A DNA stretch of 64,000 bases from Campylobacterales bacterium (GTDB lineage Bacteria; Campylobacterota; Campylobacteria; Campylobacterales; Sulfurospirillaceae), in contig JAJRPV010000018.1 in NCBI GenBank assembly GCA_024280575.1, forward strand, positions 1-64,000. The letters run 5' to 3'. The position numbers and the translations under genes are program-made. Of the stretch, positions 19,601 to 26,824 are shown piece after piece (positions within the stretch are counted from its first letter, which is position 1; every line of letters begins with the position of its first letter). The notes beneath the pieces were generated by a model. The model worked only from the letters and a program-made list of their open reading frames with translations, searched no databases and was not told the origin of the DNA.

Positions 19601-22600
19601 CGACGGTATTTGTTGTAGCTGTCTCTTTTTCAGCAGTATCTGTTGTTATAACAGCCTCATTATCTCTTTTATTGTCTATTGCACTAAGTGTATTTGGGGC
19701 TTTTGCCTGTATGGTTATGTTGCTTGTTGTTTGATTTTGCGTCAAATCATGTTTATAAGTACAGGAGAAGTGGGTTGAATTGTTTTGATTACAATTCCAG
19801 TCATTGCCGTCATAAGTTAAACTGTTATTAATAAAAGTAAATTTATCACCGGAATTTCCAAGAGTATTATCATCGATTTGAATATTTGTAGCATCTGCTT
19901 CCCATTGATTTTTTACATTTATTGTATAGTTCACCAATCCATTAACTGCTACTTCAGATTTATCCGCAGTTTTATATACAACTATATCAGATCCATGAAT
20001 CTCTATGTCCCAATCTGTATTATCATTTGTAACATTGCTTTGACTAGTACTTGTTTCTGCCACACTGCCGTTTGCTACCTTGCTGTTGCCGGGAAAATTG
20101 CTGTCATAGTTTGGTGCAGTTGCACTTATTGTTATGGTTTTTGTTTCATTTTTTGCTATATCTCCTAGTTGACACTTGTATGGTGAGCCAGTTGTGTAAT
20201 TTGTTCCACCATTGCAGTCGATAAGGATATTTGTAAAATTTGCTGTATTGTTTGTGTTGAAATGGTTTGTAATATTTACATCTTTTGCAGTTGCACTTCC
20301 GTCATTTCTTACTTTTACAGTAAACACTGCATTTTTATTAGCAACGGCTGTTGTGGTTGTAGGCGGTATAACAACTATATCAGCACCTTCAATAATGGTA
20401 TCCGCAGAGTCTGTAACTGTTGGTTGAGGTGTAGTAGTAGTGCTCACACTTGCGTTGTTTGTTCTTGTTCCTAGAGTTGCATTTGTTGGTACATTCACAT
20501 TAAAATGTATAGTAGATGTATCACCTTCCGCTAAAAGAGATGCTTTTGTGCAGGTTAGACTTGATGTTCCGGCTCCACTGCAGTTCCAACCATCAGAATT
20601 CAATACGGAATTTACAGTATATCCGCTACCTAAATTTGAAAGATCATCAGTTATAGTTAAATCTTCTGCGTCAGAATGTGATGTATTTGTAACAGTAATA
20701 TTATAATCAATCAATCCCCCTGCCATTGCTGTAGGGCTGGCTAATTTATTTATATCCAGATTTACTCCGGTTACATTTACTATCGCGCTATCTGTGCCGT
20801 CATTTGAACTTAAGCTATGAGAAACTTTAGCAGTATTTGTTATTTGTCCTGTTGAGTTTGTCGGTGCAGTTGCTTTAAATATCAGGGTATCTGATGAGTT
20901 GCCGGGGAAGTTACTCTTTGTGCAATGAAAAGTTCCTGTGATTGGAGTTGAGGGACAAGTCCATCCGTTAGGGGTTATATTTGTTATCTTAACACCGCTT
21001 GGAAGTTGATCTTCTATGTCAGCATTTGTAGCATTTGCACTGTTTACATTGGCAACATTTATCGTATATGAAAAAGTTTTTCCAAGTCCGACTTCACTTA
21101 CATTTGCATCTTTTGTTATGTTTAGATTTGGTCCGGTTATGTGTGTAGTTGCCGTATCGGTTAGATTGTCGCTGTTTTCCTGGTCTGTATCGGTTGATAC
21201 ACTTGCACTATTGGTTACATCATTTAAGCTATCTGTCGGCATAATTACAGTTACTGTAAAAGATGCATTTGAACCTGAAGTTATATTTCCAAGGTTACAT
21301 GTAAGAGTTTGTCCACTTTGCGTGCATCCTCCTGTATCGCTTGCATAAATCATGTTGGAATCTAATGTGTCTGTTACTGATACATTTTGCGCATCTGCCA
21401 GTCCTGAACCATTTGTAACTTTGATTGTATAGGTATAATTTGTACCTATATCAGTACTTCCATTGTCCGGAGTTTTTACTATGTCTAAGTCCGCACCCTT
21501 TACATGTGTAAGAAGAGAACTGCTGTTGTCACCTGTATCGCTTTCTGTAGAATCAGTTGATATGTTTGCATCATTTGTTATATCCTGATGAGATGAGGGC
21601 ATTGTTACATATATATCCAAATCGTATGATTCGCCATTTGCAAGGCTAGTATTATTTAAAGTACAATTTATTGTGCTAGTACCACTGCATGTCCAGTAAG
21701 TCTTATCATAGCTTGTGGAAATTATACCACTTGGCAGTGTGTCTGTCAATGTAACATTGGAAGCAGGGCTGGCACCATTATTTACTACATGCAGTCTGTA
21801 TGTTACATTACTATCTACTGCAGCATTAGTTGAAGTAATTCCTCCAACAAGAGATTGCGAAAGAACTATATTGGCTAGTTGCACATCAACAGTTGCATTA
21901 GGATATTCTGGCATAGTATTGTAATCAGTTGAGTCTGTATTTGTAGTTGCCGTATTTTTTATATTTGTACCACCGCTGGTTGCTTTTGCAGTTATGGTGA
22001 CAGATCTTGTATTGCTAACATCCAAATCACTTCCACTACATGTGATGGTTCCGTTACTTTGGCTACACCAAGAAGTATCATTGAGAGAGACAAAACTGAT
22101 TTGGCTTGGTAAAGTATCGCTTATAGTTACATTTCTAGCTTTTACAGTTGGATTAGATCCATTGTTCGGATTTGAAAGTTCTATGGTGTATGTAAATTCT
22201 TCATTTAATTGTAAAGTTGTTTTTGATGCTGTTTTTGTAGCATGTAAATTTGATTTTCCGACCTCAAATGTTTTACTGTCAGTATTGTTGGATGTTTGAG
22301 GATCAGTATTGTCTGATAGAGAAACTTCTACATCGGGAGTTATATTACCAACAGAAGAAGGTGCATTTATTTGTAAATCGAGTTGATTTGATGTTTGTCC
22401 ATTTGTTAAGGATCCATTATATGTACATGTGGCAGTTGATGAATCATGAGTGCAACTCCAATTTGTACCGCTAAATGAGTTATAAGTACTTCCGGAGGTA
22501 ATATTGTAAACTACTTGACTGCCGGTAGCATCTAAATTACTACCGGAAGAGTTGTTGTTTGTTATAGTTATGATATTTGAAAATGGCTGGCTGGCTTCAA

Positions 22601-22745
22601 TCGTTGTAGATGGGGCATCTAAAGTTACACTTAAATCAACGGTTGCAGTTCCGGCATATAAAGTAGTAACAAAAATGAAACAAGTAAAAATAAAAGTGTA
22701 TAAAGCGCCCTGAAGTAGATTATGTTTGTAAAATATGGCTTTCAT
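10692..22745 (-). CDS. Giant secreted DUF11-repeat/LamG surface protein, putative pilus-associated adhesin (about 4017 aa)
   Basis: The start ATG at 22745 has GGAGGA 8 nt upstream; a signal peptide ends near Ala31 (TTLYA). About 17 DUF11 (conserved repeat) domains of roughly 129 residues fill residues 35-2230, each opening with a GADLNI-K or similar strand and nearly all with a W-x-C...C pair. A LamG-like concanavalin-type domain spans about 2265-2480 (FDGVDDYVEVP, WVRPTSF, GNIDEVEIYN). Two more DUF11 copies follow to about 2755, then a region with AGLFWGG and YGGW-like motifs, a degenerate DUF11 copy near 3220, and a C-terminal portion (FGRVHAPDYR near 3865) reminiscent of MshQ. No membrane anchor or sorting signal is visible at the C-terminus. 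The three following pilin genes overlap it serially, so a pilus-tip adhesin is the best guess. Confidence 0.9.
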   Translation of the reverse strand: MKAIFYKHNLLQGALYTFIFTCFIFVTTLYAGTATVDLSVTLDAPSTTIEASQPFSNIITITNNNSSGSNLDATGSQVVYNITSGSTYNSFSGTNWSCTHDSSTATCTYNGSLTNGQTSNQLDLQINAPSSVGNITPDVEVSLSDNTDPQTSNNTDSKTFEVGKSNLHATKTASKTTLQLNEEFTYTIELSNPNNGSNPTVKARNVTISDTLPSQISFVSLNDTSWCSQSNGTITCSGSDLDVSNTRSVTITAKATSGGTNIKNTATTNTDSTDYNTMPEYPNATVDVQLANIVLSQSLVGGITSTNAAVDSNVTYRLHVVNNGASPASNVTLTDTLPSGIISTSYDKTYWTCSGTSTINCTLNNTSLANGESYDLDIYVTMPSSHQDITNDANISTDSTESDTGDNSSSLLTHVKGADLDIVKTPDNGSTDIGTNYTYTIKVTNGSGLADAQNVSVTDTLDSNMIYASDTGGCTQSGQTLTCNLGNITSGSNASFTVTVIMPTDSLNDVTNSASVSTDTDQENSDNLTDTATTHITGPNLNITKDANVSEVGLGKTFSYTINVANVNSANATNADIEDQLPSGVKITNITPNGWTCPSTPITGTFHCTKSNFPGNSSDTLIFKATAPTNSTGQITNTAKVSHSLSSNDGTDSAIVNVTGVNLDINKLASPTAMAGGLIDYNITVTNTSHSDAEDLTITDDLSNLGSGYTVNSVLNSDGWNCSGAGTSSLTCTKASLLAEGDTSTIHFNVNVPTNATLGTRTNNASVSTTTTPQPTVTDSADTIIEGADIVVIPPTTTTAVANKNAVFTVKVRNDGSATAKDVNITNHFNTNNTANFTNILIDCNGGTNYTTGSPYKCQLGDIAKNETKTITISATAPNYDSNFPGNSKVANGSVAETSTSQSNVTNDNTDWDIEIHGSDIVVYKTADKSEVAVNGLVNYTINVKNQWEADATNIQIDDNTLGNSGDKFTFINNSLTYDGNDWNCNQNNSTHFSCTYKHDLTQNQTTSNITIQAKAPNTLSAIDNKRDNEAVITTDTAEKETATTNTVVRSVYIRGADLNISKTVSPNPAKLGEQVTYTITVANSDLAEAKNTYVDDTLPNGFTNISTSGCDNNGNSVSGQAVHCTLGDLAKGDTKTFTITANAPNTNATYTNTATTSSDTLEADTTNNSGSVDLDVRGADLNLDKWDSADPVATNSTYYYNIRVRNEGFSSAFGAEINDTIPTSGYRWSYIGPLEVQNSDWECSKSGNLIHCNTKDSNFEMAPGYNSGTIVRYKVQAPSTTGFVHNTAVVDSNTSEAQPDDNTETENTQVINIDLQAKKTINNTYYVANENYVAINGNLTYKIYVRNRPISGTNPPGITDVNITDIIPNNVTNISLTAESRFDCSTSPIHPPSFSIKLFCTMKDGENTPLEVADGWVLVATVDSTAPDATNFDTDDDTNNCVINKYKAETSFGDQDLANNAPTGGDGYLHTNTLVRGANMSIDKSVSKDPIGANRQFFYTLSIKNWPRNNTTNEHDRPSTNATNIVVKDKLPNDVNFTSASGTNWSCNENSHIVTCNYSGTISPANTPSNITINATAPNTNNEVLTNEANVTNDTPELARLLPDNKDNVDTTTQGTDISIAKTGPATAGMSDHIIYHITVTNSSAQADAKDVYVIDTLPNGATYDGNISNPNWTTTSTVGANGSIRFDYDQNLTLSTSTDFTFSSTLPHYTGTARNHVEATTSTIETSSPNVANWDTDIQGANIIFKSIPTQSPNPVGAYGHHEYYITIHNQGLSPAKDINVTLNFNNMGANHGWSDVNGTGSGWSCDTYDTVNSKLICHLPTLSNSSDSSQLTISSIAPNYNGDITNNATVIGKDDTNATTGQTVNVTTSLRGSDLKIKKYAKDPDASSDGNYHDDNITVGVGKPVDFKFTIKNDDLGVAKDINFQDSFPLGFSDFNITNQGDWNCSLSGKTITCNRLQLAPNTSAPDIFISAKSPSSAGTVTNTADENTSTIEVDNSNDSDSVALKIEGATLNTDLNVSKTLVSLGEIYTYTLDITNTGKNDGLDINSTDILNSDLTYIDNNGSDSDWNCTETGSTVACTQPLIPGYNGNSKLKLNIQAPLDSIGTYSNEIVINSNSIENPITAYAPDVRVVGADLNVSIDATPIDVLEGRNVTYNISLKDINISTAKNVVLKQTFSQAINALYITSGASDCNLTDANQSVTCHYTSIDFNQDKNITIVATMPDTNTTIDPLTSSVDVTTSTPQENQVSHSASVNVKVYPIKPVVDYRFEECKWDGTSREVVDSISGLNGTAKNGAVTLNHLLTYDDNNFSTAWRSGSFDGVDDYVEVPSDSKLQITKNQTICAWVRPTSFNSRKNIIAKAYGGEGTITQETSGDLSYYYGTAGKNGSPYQGFGTWKALTKNYWNHICLVRDLDNMKLKWYVNNVKTHEGNANYPNAVASSNPLLIGAGYVNNFKGNIDEVEIYNIALDDRAVHDIYNFEKADKNYDGTDRPETICGVDLKVVKTANPSGNVGAESNLNYTITITNLSSEPVTKGFTLSDILPADVNYTSVNSSSNLSCDNSNDNNFTCTYPSTLILKKNHSETITVDAKTANVDKVNIQNRATATPVQPDTDTSNNTGTANNKIIGTDLKITKTANPVKPNPGSAFVYTVRVENISNLANARNITIMDHYDSRLSYNSVSTNTNETNSSATCSTLGNNTISCSMNRLSMGNYVELYITMVSAGEASGLINEANVTSETVDTDLSNNSVSLSIDTNTSASGIDILRPSLKYFNNDVSANKYGNIAVIGNTMLVPNNYTGTQKLNEINSTFANSAGYTNSSSATLHVLDVNTSNPDDNITIEYAGLFWGGHLHGNDKNETGNNIPFNTVKFITPDGTVHSITVNKTDLNGSINLKNRADFYHFKKGDENNNTANMGNYRIFYGAKADITDIIKDLNTSLNGIYTVADMQVTPGDDNPDWAPTIKTENNITTTSWTRFRDYGYFGGWSMVVAYSINHRYHREIKFKNLSEFSGFVDLVPPGPGGTTQLPIPISGFITPIHGNIDSSLYDFTQGGDRQLSLEGMTVKNKNNSENAIIEDTNNTNNIFNDTITLKDVSGNNISKNPDISYNVGNDIDQYNLDSKYDSSDNCANTNGRPCYLSNSQDSTQVTISVKESDTLDGTEYPSEQSFVHMLSMQTQIFTPDFIDSYKECFKLKSTISPQLGWVPCSDPLPLLRRGDVVKYRLTVINTGDDFAQDVYILDNLPKEVNYDENSSIVTHLLPFDELETNSPCSDPNYNNNESIRTQCFDHLKALVENNATSPLTTVDANGTGYSNIIDGNYSDMTYSDVNNSLVYKFDIFPKNNLVWIEFNTTINGYASLGHTFKNKMSITFTNPTLADYNLSGGTVTQVSLPIESSPVTFNWDNIEIVARDIGRNSVGAKVVNAPFDLNLTLAGISSLDQGDANTSIYLNSLRIIDVYNGTNSDIYPTVVDSNTGIPLNTGVFTWLTHNTTYPKASKELGFDMNISIKSSDGNYSDSKIYPHDFNASAPYAGDHFSTRPKEFNMALSGPNTSTSGAYTIIKSAKSFSVNISAPDINGTNSSQDYNASLVKGNGISVGLDSTFSTNNACINQGDLNISNLNFTNGAASTNTLNYKNVGVVKLVLKDSNWTAIDQPNDCNTTSIGDNNSSDADGLISCSTDGNSTSIIFEPDHFTYTNTTVTDFNGGNFTYMVLNPINDSMFAKVSTTLEARNSDDNITSFFSNTCFGYNTNMQLSYNAQSKNLNDLNISIANENNLTNIASNSAVNTVGNTMSTLAYKNQFANGTAPITIRMAIERNATTPLQPALIDAQNLKGSMTGYLGIANADVAAGTGTDINSTGDLHYLFGRVHAPDYRFAGNSGTVKVYYEAYCKDCNQTYRNSMNLPGGESLDSVNWYINTYHGNLNDGNVSNYTPVKGTTLSTYSSTGVVGGIETIIATAPSLPYIDKIDVNATDWVTFDPKDFILEFQDDQKDWAGQGKLGHIIDTNVSKRSNRRLNW

Positions 22746-22835
22746 ACGAAATTCCTCCAAAATTAATCAATGGTATATTAAGTGATTTTAGGTGCGAAAG
22801 ATATTTTAATGCAGTATTATGCATTTCTAAAATTT

Positions 22836-22862
22836 GGCAACCCAACCACCCAACCTTGTTGC
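22836..22862 (-). promoter_or_regulatory. G-rich leader element, two-tetrad quadruplex candidate
   Basis: On the minus strand, the mRNA strand of the giant gene, GGTTGGGTGGTTGGG (22841-22855) has four closely spaced G-runs, flanked by GCAAC and GTTGC that can pair. It lies about 95-110 nt before the giant gene's start codon, in the 172-nt gap after fliW. The pattern closely resembles two-tetrad G-quadruplex formers. Function is unknown; leader RNA control is inference. Confidence 0.4.
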
Positions 22863-22917
22863 GACTAAATCTTACTATTAGTCTGCTTAGGTTTTGTTTA
22901 ATAACTTTATCCTAGTC

Positions 22918-23301
22918 TTAATTTTTTATATAATCAGATATATTTTCTGTTAAACCGTAATTTTTATATTTACTTTCCTCAAGTAAAACTTGAGCTACCA
23001 GTTTTTTTTCTTTATTGAAAACCAAAGGTGCCAAAAAGTTTACAACAGATGTTTCTATAGGATTTGATACTATCATTATGTTATAAACTAATGGTTTTGA
23101 ATCTCTATCTAACTCTAGTAAATCTTTAAAAAAATCCGGTACTATAAAATCATAATCTCTGACTAGAAATGGATTGATTAACATAAAAACAGTTTCGTCC
23201 TCACAGCTTTTTAGTTTGTAGAAAAAATCATCTACTTTTTCCAACTCTACATTTTTAATTTGTTCAAAGCCTAATATCGGTGCTTTTACACTAAATGCCA
23301 T
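22918..23301 (-). CDS. fliW: Flagellar assembly factor FliW
   Basis: The 127-aa acidic protein matches FliW: an N-terminal KAPILGFEQIKNVELE segment, the central FMLINPFLVRDYDF, and a C-terminal NFLAPLVFNKEKKLVAQVLL. FliW binds flagellin and the translational repressor CsrA; free FliW releases CsrA from flagellin mRNA, linking flagellin supply to its synthesis. It lies upstream of the giant adhesin gene on the same strand and divergently from bamD, in the fliW-bamD-lon neighbourhood known from Campylobacter. The 136-nt gap to bamD holds promoters for both directions. No csrA gene is in the window. Confidence 0.93.
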   Translation of the reverse strand: MAFSVKAPILGFEQIKNVELEKVDDFFYKLKSCEDETVFMLINPFLVRDYDFIVPDFFKDLLELDRDSKPLVYNIMIVSNPIETSVVNFLAPLVFNKEKKLVAQVLLEESKYKNYGLTENISDYIKN

Positions 23302-23437
23302 ATAAATCCTTCGTTTGTAACTTAATTCTTGTACACTATATCGTCAAATTTAAAAAAAAATAGAGTTTTATTTTTAGATAACATAAAAAAAGATATAATA
23401 TCAATACTATATAAAGCAAGAAAAAGGATAGATATTT

Positions 23438-24082
23438 ATGAAGATTTTAAAAGTTTTAGTTTTAAGCATTTTTTTACTGTTGATTAACGGTTGTTCTACC
23501 AAAGACAAGGTGGAAGTTTATAACAAACCTGCTATTTACTGGTATGATCAAATCACAAAAGAGATTAAAAATCAGGATTTGGAAAAAGCTGATGATTATT
23601 TTACTTCACTTTCTAGCGAACATGTAGAGTCCCCGCTTTTAAAAACAAGTATGCTTATACTTGCGAATGCTCATATGGAAGAAGAAGAGTATATCCTGGC
23701 TAATTTTTATCTTGATGAATATATAAAACGATATGGCGATAGAAAAAACAGTGAATATGCCAAATTTCTCAAAATAAAAGCAAATTTCGATTCTTTTTCT
23801 CACCCAGACAGAAATCAACAGTTGACTATAGATACAATCAGAAATACAAAGGAGTTTTTAAGTGAATATCCAAATTCTGTCTATAATCCTATGGTAAATA
23901 CTATATTAGTTAAATTAAGACTTGCAAATCTTCAAACAACTAAAGAGATAGCAAGCTTATATAAAAGACTCGATAAACCAAAAGCTTATAAAATTTATGA
24001 AAGCAAGATAAAAAAATCTGCCTTAAATGATGCAAATATGATAAAACCACATGTTCCTTGGTATAGAGCATGGTTTGAATAA
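23438..24082 (+). CDS. bamD: Outer-membrane assembly lipoprotein BamD
   Basis: The 214-aa protein starts with a lipoprotein signal peptide (hydrophobic core, then LLINGC with the acylated Cys near residue 19). TPR-like helical repeats follow: KPAIYWYDQITKEIKNQDLEKADDYF, the AHMEEEEYILANFYLDEYIKRYG pair and a YPNSVYNP helix. BamD is the essential lipoprotein of the BAM complex that inserts beta-barrel proteins into the outer membrane. The C-terminal PHVPWYRAWFE is typical of the Campylobacterota proteins. A purine-rich ribosome site (AAAAAGGA) precedes the ATG, and lon starts 10 nt after the stop codon. Confidence 0.92.
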   Translation: MKILKVLVLSIFLLLINGCSTKDKVEVYNKPAIYWYDQITKEIKNQDLEKADDYFTSLSSEHVESPLLKTSMLILANAHMEEEEYILANFYLDEYIKRYGDRKNSEYAKFLKIKANFDSFSHPDRNQQLTIDTIRNTKEFLSEYPNSVYNPMVNTILVKLRLANLQTTKEIASLYKRLDKPKAYKIYESKIKKSALNDANMIKPHVPWYRAWFE

Positions 24083-24092
24083 GGATTCTTCT

Positions 24093-26513
24093 ATGCAGAT
24101 AAATAACTACAACAAATTTCCGGCTACTTTGCCTATCATAGTTGAGGATAATCTTTTTTTGTATCCCTTTATGATTTCACCTATTTTTCTCTCTGATGAT
24201 GAAAATATAGAAGCAATCAATGATGCGTTAAGTAACAATACTCTCATAATGGTTTGCACCACAAAAATAGGCGAAGAGGGCGGAAGAGATTTTAACTCTA
24301 TCTATAAGTCAGGTGTTATAGGCTCTATTATGAGAAAAGTTGAACTTCCAGATGGTAGAATCAAAGTTCTTTTTCAAGGGATGCTTAAGGGAAGAATTGT
24401 CGAAGAAATTGGCGAGAAACCCCTAAGAGCTATTGTGGATGTGATGAAAAGTACAGATTTGCACTCGCAAAAAGGAGAGGCTATGTTGGCACTCTTAAAG
24501 GAAAAGATAAATATACTTTCTCATATAAGTAGTTATTTCCCGCCTGATTTACTTAAAACCATAGAAGAAAACAGAGAAACAAATAGGATTTGTGATTTAG
24601 TAGCAAGTAGCATGCGTCTCAAAAAAGAGAGTGCTTATGAACTGTTTGTGATTGAAGATGAAGAAGAACGATTGTTAAAATTGATAGAGTTTGTCTTGGC
24701 TGAGATTGAAACAAGTAAACTTCAAAGAGAGATAAAAACAAAGGCTCACTCACAAATAGATAAGATAAATAAAGAGTATTTTTTAAAAGAGCAATTAAGA
24801 CAGATACAAAAATAACTTGGAACTGACAATCAAAGAAATGAAGAGATACAAGAGTATAAAGATAAACTCGAAGCTAAGAAAAAATATATGAGTGAAGATG
24901 CATACAAAGAGATATCTAAGCAGATAGATAAGCTCTCTCGTATGCATCCAGACTCTAGCGATGCCAGTATGATACAGAGTTATCTAGATTGGGTTATTGA
25001 AATTCCATTTGAAAAAACGGCAAAGAAAAAACTTGATATTCTGGATGTAAGAGCTCAACTAGATCGCGATCACTACTCACTTGAAAAGCCAAAAGAGAGA
25101 ATAGAAGAGTATTTTGCCGTGAGAGAATTAATAGCCAGAAGAGGGATAAAAGATAAAAATGCAAAAGGCGCAATCTTATGTTTCGCAGGCCCTCCGGGTG
25201 TAGGTAAAACCTCACTTGCAAACTCAATCGCAACAGCACTGAAGAGAGAGCTTATCCGCATTGCTTTGGGAGGACTTGAAGATGTTAATGAGTTAAGAGG
25301 GCACAGAAGAACTTATATCGGTGCGATGCCAGGTCGCATAGTCCAAGGACTTATAGAAGCAAAAGAGATGAATCCAGTGGTAGTTTTGGATGAGATAGAC
25401 AAAGTTGCCAGAAGTTACAGGGGTGATCCGACAGCAGTTTTACTTGAAATCTTGGATCCTGAACAAAACAATAAATTTAGAGATTATTACCTGAATTTTA
25501 ATCTTGATTTGAGCAAGGTTATATTTATAGCAACTGCAAACAATATAGGCTCAATTCCGGCACCTCTTCGAGATAGGATGGAATTTATATTTTTAAACTC
25601 TTATACTCCTCAGGAAAAGTACGAGATAGCTAAAAAATACCTGTTTCCTCAAGAGTTAAAAAAGCATGGTCTTAAGCACTCTGAAGTTTCTATAACAAAA
25701 GCTACAATGGAAAAAATAGTAGCAAATTATACTAGAGAATCTGGTGTAAGAAATCTACGAAGAAGAGTAGCTGAGATTTTAAGAAAATGTGCAAAAGAAT
25801 TGCTTGTTGATCCGTCTATTAAAAAAATAACAATTAACCATAAAAATATATCGGATTATTTAGAAAAAACAGTATTTGAGATAGAAGAAAAAGATAAAAC
25901 CAATCAAATAGGTCAAGTCAACGGATTGGCTTGGACTAGTGTTGGTGGAGATGTTCTCAAGATTGAAGCAATAAAAATACAAGGAAAAGGATTGCTTCAA
26001 CTCACTGGCTCGCTAGGTGATGTTATGAAAGAATCAGCTAGAATTGCGCAAAGCGTGGTAAAAGTTTTGATTGACAATAAAAAGTTAAATATCCCTCTTT
26101 CTATCATACCAAAGTCAGCAAAAACAAAAGATGCAGAGACCCCAAAGGTAACTCCTAGTGATGTTTATAGAAGGTTTGATTTGCATATACATGTACCCGA
26201 AGGTGCAACTCCAAAAGATGGACCAAGTGCAGGGATAACTATGGCTACGGCTATTGCATCAATCCTGTCAAATAAAAAAGTAAGAAGCGATGTTGCTATG
26301 ACGGGAGAGTTGACTCTTAGTGGAAAAGTTTTACCGATAGGTGGATTAAAAGAAAAACTCATTGCGGCTTTTAAAGCCAAGATAAAGACAGTTCTTATTC
26401 CAAAGAAAAACTATGAAAGAGACTTGGAAGATATTCCGGAGGAAGTAAAAGAAAAGATGGAATTTATCCCAGTAACTAAGATAGAGGAAGTTTTAAAACA
26501 CGCACTTGTGTAA
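24093..26513 (+). pseudogene. lon: ATP-dependent protease Lon, interrupted by an in-frame TAA at codon 241
   Basis: From ATG 24093 (AAGGA upstream) the frame encodes the LON substrate-binding domain up to RQIQK, then meets TAA at 24813-24815. Reading on in the same frame gives [10 protein letters not shown] and the complete remainder, so one base (GAA Glu to TAA) explains the break at the conserved QIQKELG motif. Downstream the AAA+ module has GPPGVGKTS (near residue 370) and LDEIDKV, and the protease domain has PKDGPSAG with the catalytic Ser near 712 and the Lys dyad partner in [13 protein letters not shown]. An internal start at 24888 could yield a 541-aa N-domain-less form. Options are sequence error, true loss of Lon, or a truncated protein. 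Confidence 0.88.
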
Positions 26514-26530
26514 GTGCGTGTCTGTTTTTT
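26498..26530. terminator. Bidirectional terminator between lon and rpsR
   Basis: ACACGCACTT and AAGTGCGTGT form a perfect 10-bp stem with a 4-nt loop, and CTGTTTTTT follows on the plus strand. The stem includes the lon stop codon. On the minus strand the hairpin is followed by TTTTAAAA, so it can also end the rpsF-ssb-rpsR transcript. Confidence 0.85.
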
Positions 26531-26532
26531 AA

Positions 26533-26799
26533 TTATTGATTTAATAAATCAAATGGTGTAGCAACAATTTGTTTTGTATTTACTACATAAGGGATTAATG
26601 CAGCAGCTCTTGCTCTTTTGATAGTAAGCTCTACCATCTCTTGATGTCTTTTGCAGTTTCCTGTAAGTCTTCGAGGCATAATTTTATATCTTTCAGAGAG
26701 TGAATGTTTTAACATTTTTGTCTCTTTGTAATCCATAAATTCTATCTTTGCTTCACAATATTTGCAATATTTTCTTGCATATTTTCTTTTTTCAGCCAT
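26533..26799 (-). CDS. rpsR: 30S ribosomal protein S18
   Basis: The 88-aa basic protein has the S18 core: [10 protein letters not shown] near the N-terminus (CxxC at Cys12 and Cys15), [19 protein letters not shown] in the centre, and [13 protein letters not shown] near the C-terminus. S18 pairs with S6 on the 30S platform. The cysteine motif of the zinc-binding S18 type is kept. It is the last gene of the rpsF-ssb-rpsR operon, 25 nt after ssb, and is followed by a strong hairpin terminator. Confidence 0.97.
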   Translation of the reverse strand: MAEKRKYARKYCKYCEAKIEFMDYKETKMLKHSLSERYKIMPRRLTGNCKRHQEMVELTIKRARAAALIPYVVNTKQIVATPFDLLNQ

Positions 26800-26824
26800 T
26801 TTTTATCCTTTTTTATCCAATTTT

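Noticed and set aside
10692-22745. Many open frames of 60-113 codons on the plus strand opposite the giant gene
   Set aside because: They are antisense shadows in a Thr/Asn/Ser-rich repeat gene, lack ribosome sites and show low-complexity, improbable proteins.
22836-22900. Possible cyclic-di-GMP-I (GEMM) riboswitch before the adhesin operon
   Set aside because: The 3' part (GGTTGGGTTGCC) and a GACTAA/TTAGTC hairpin recall GEMM, but the GGCCTAAACC half of the third helix and a matching 5' GGCAAACC are missing.
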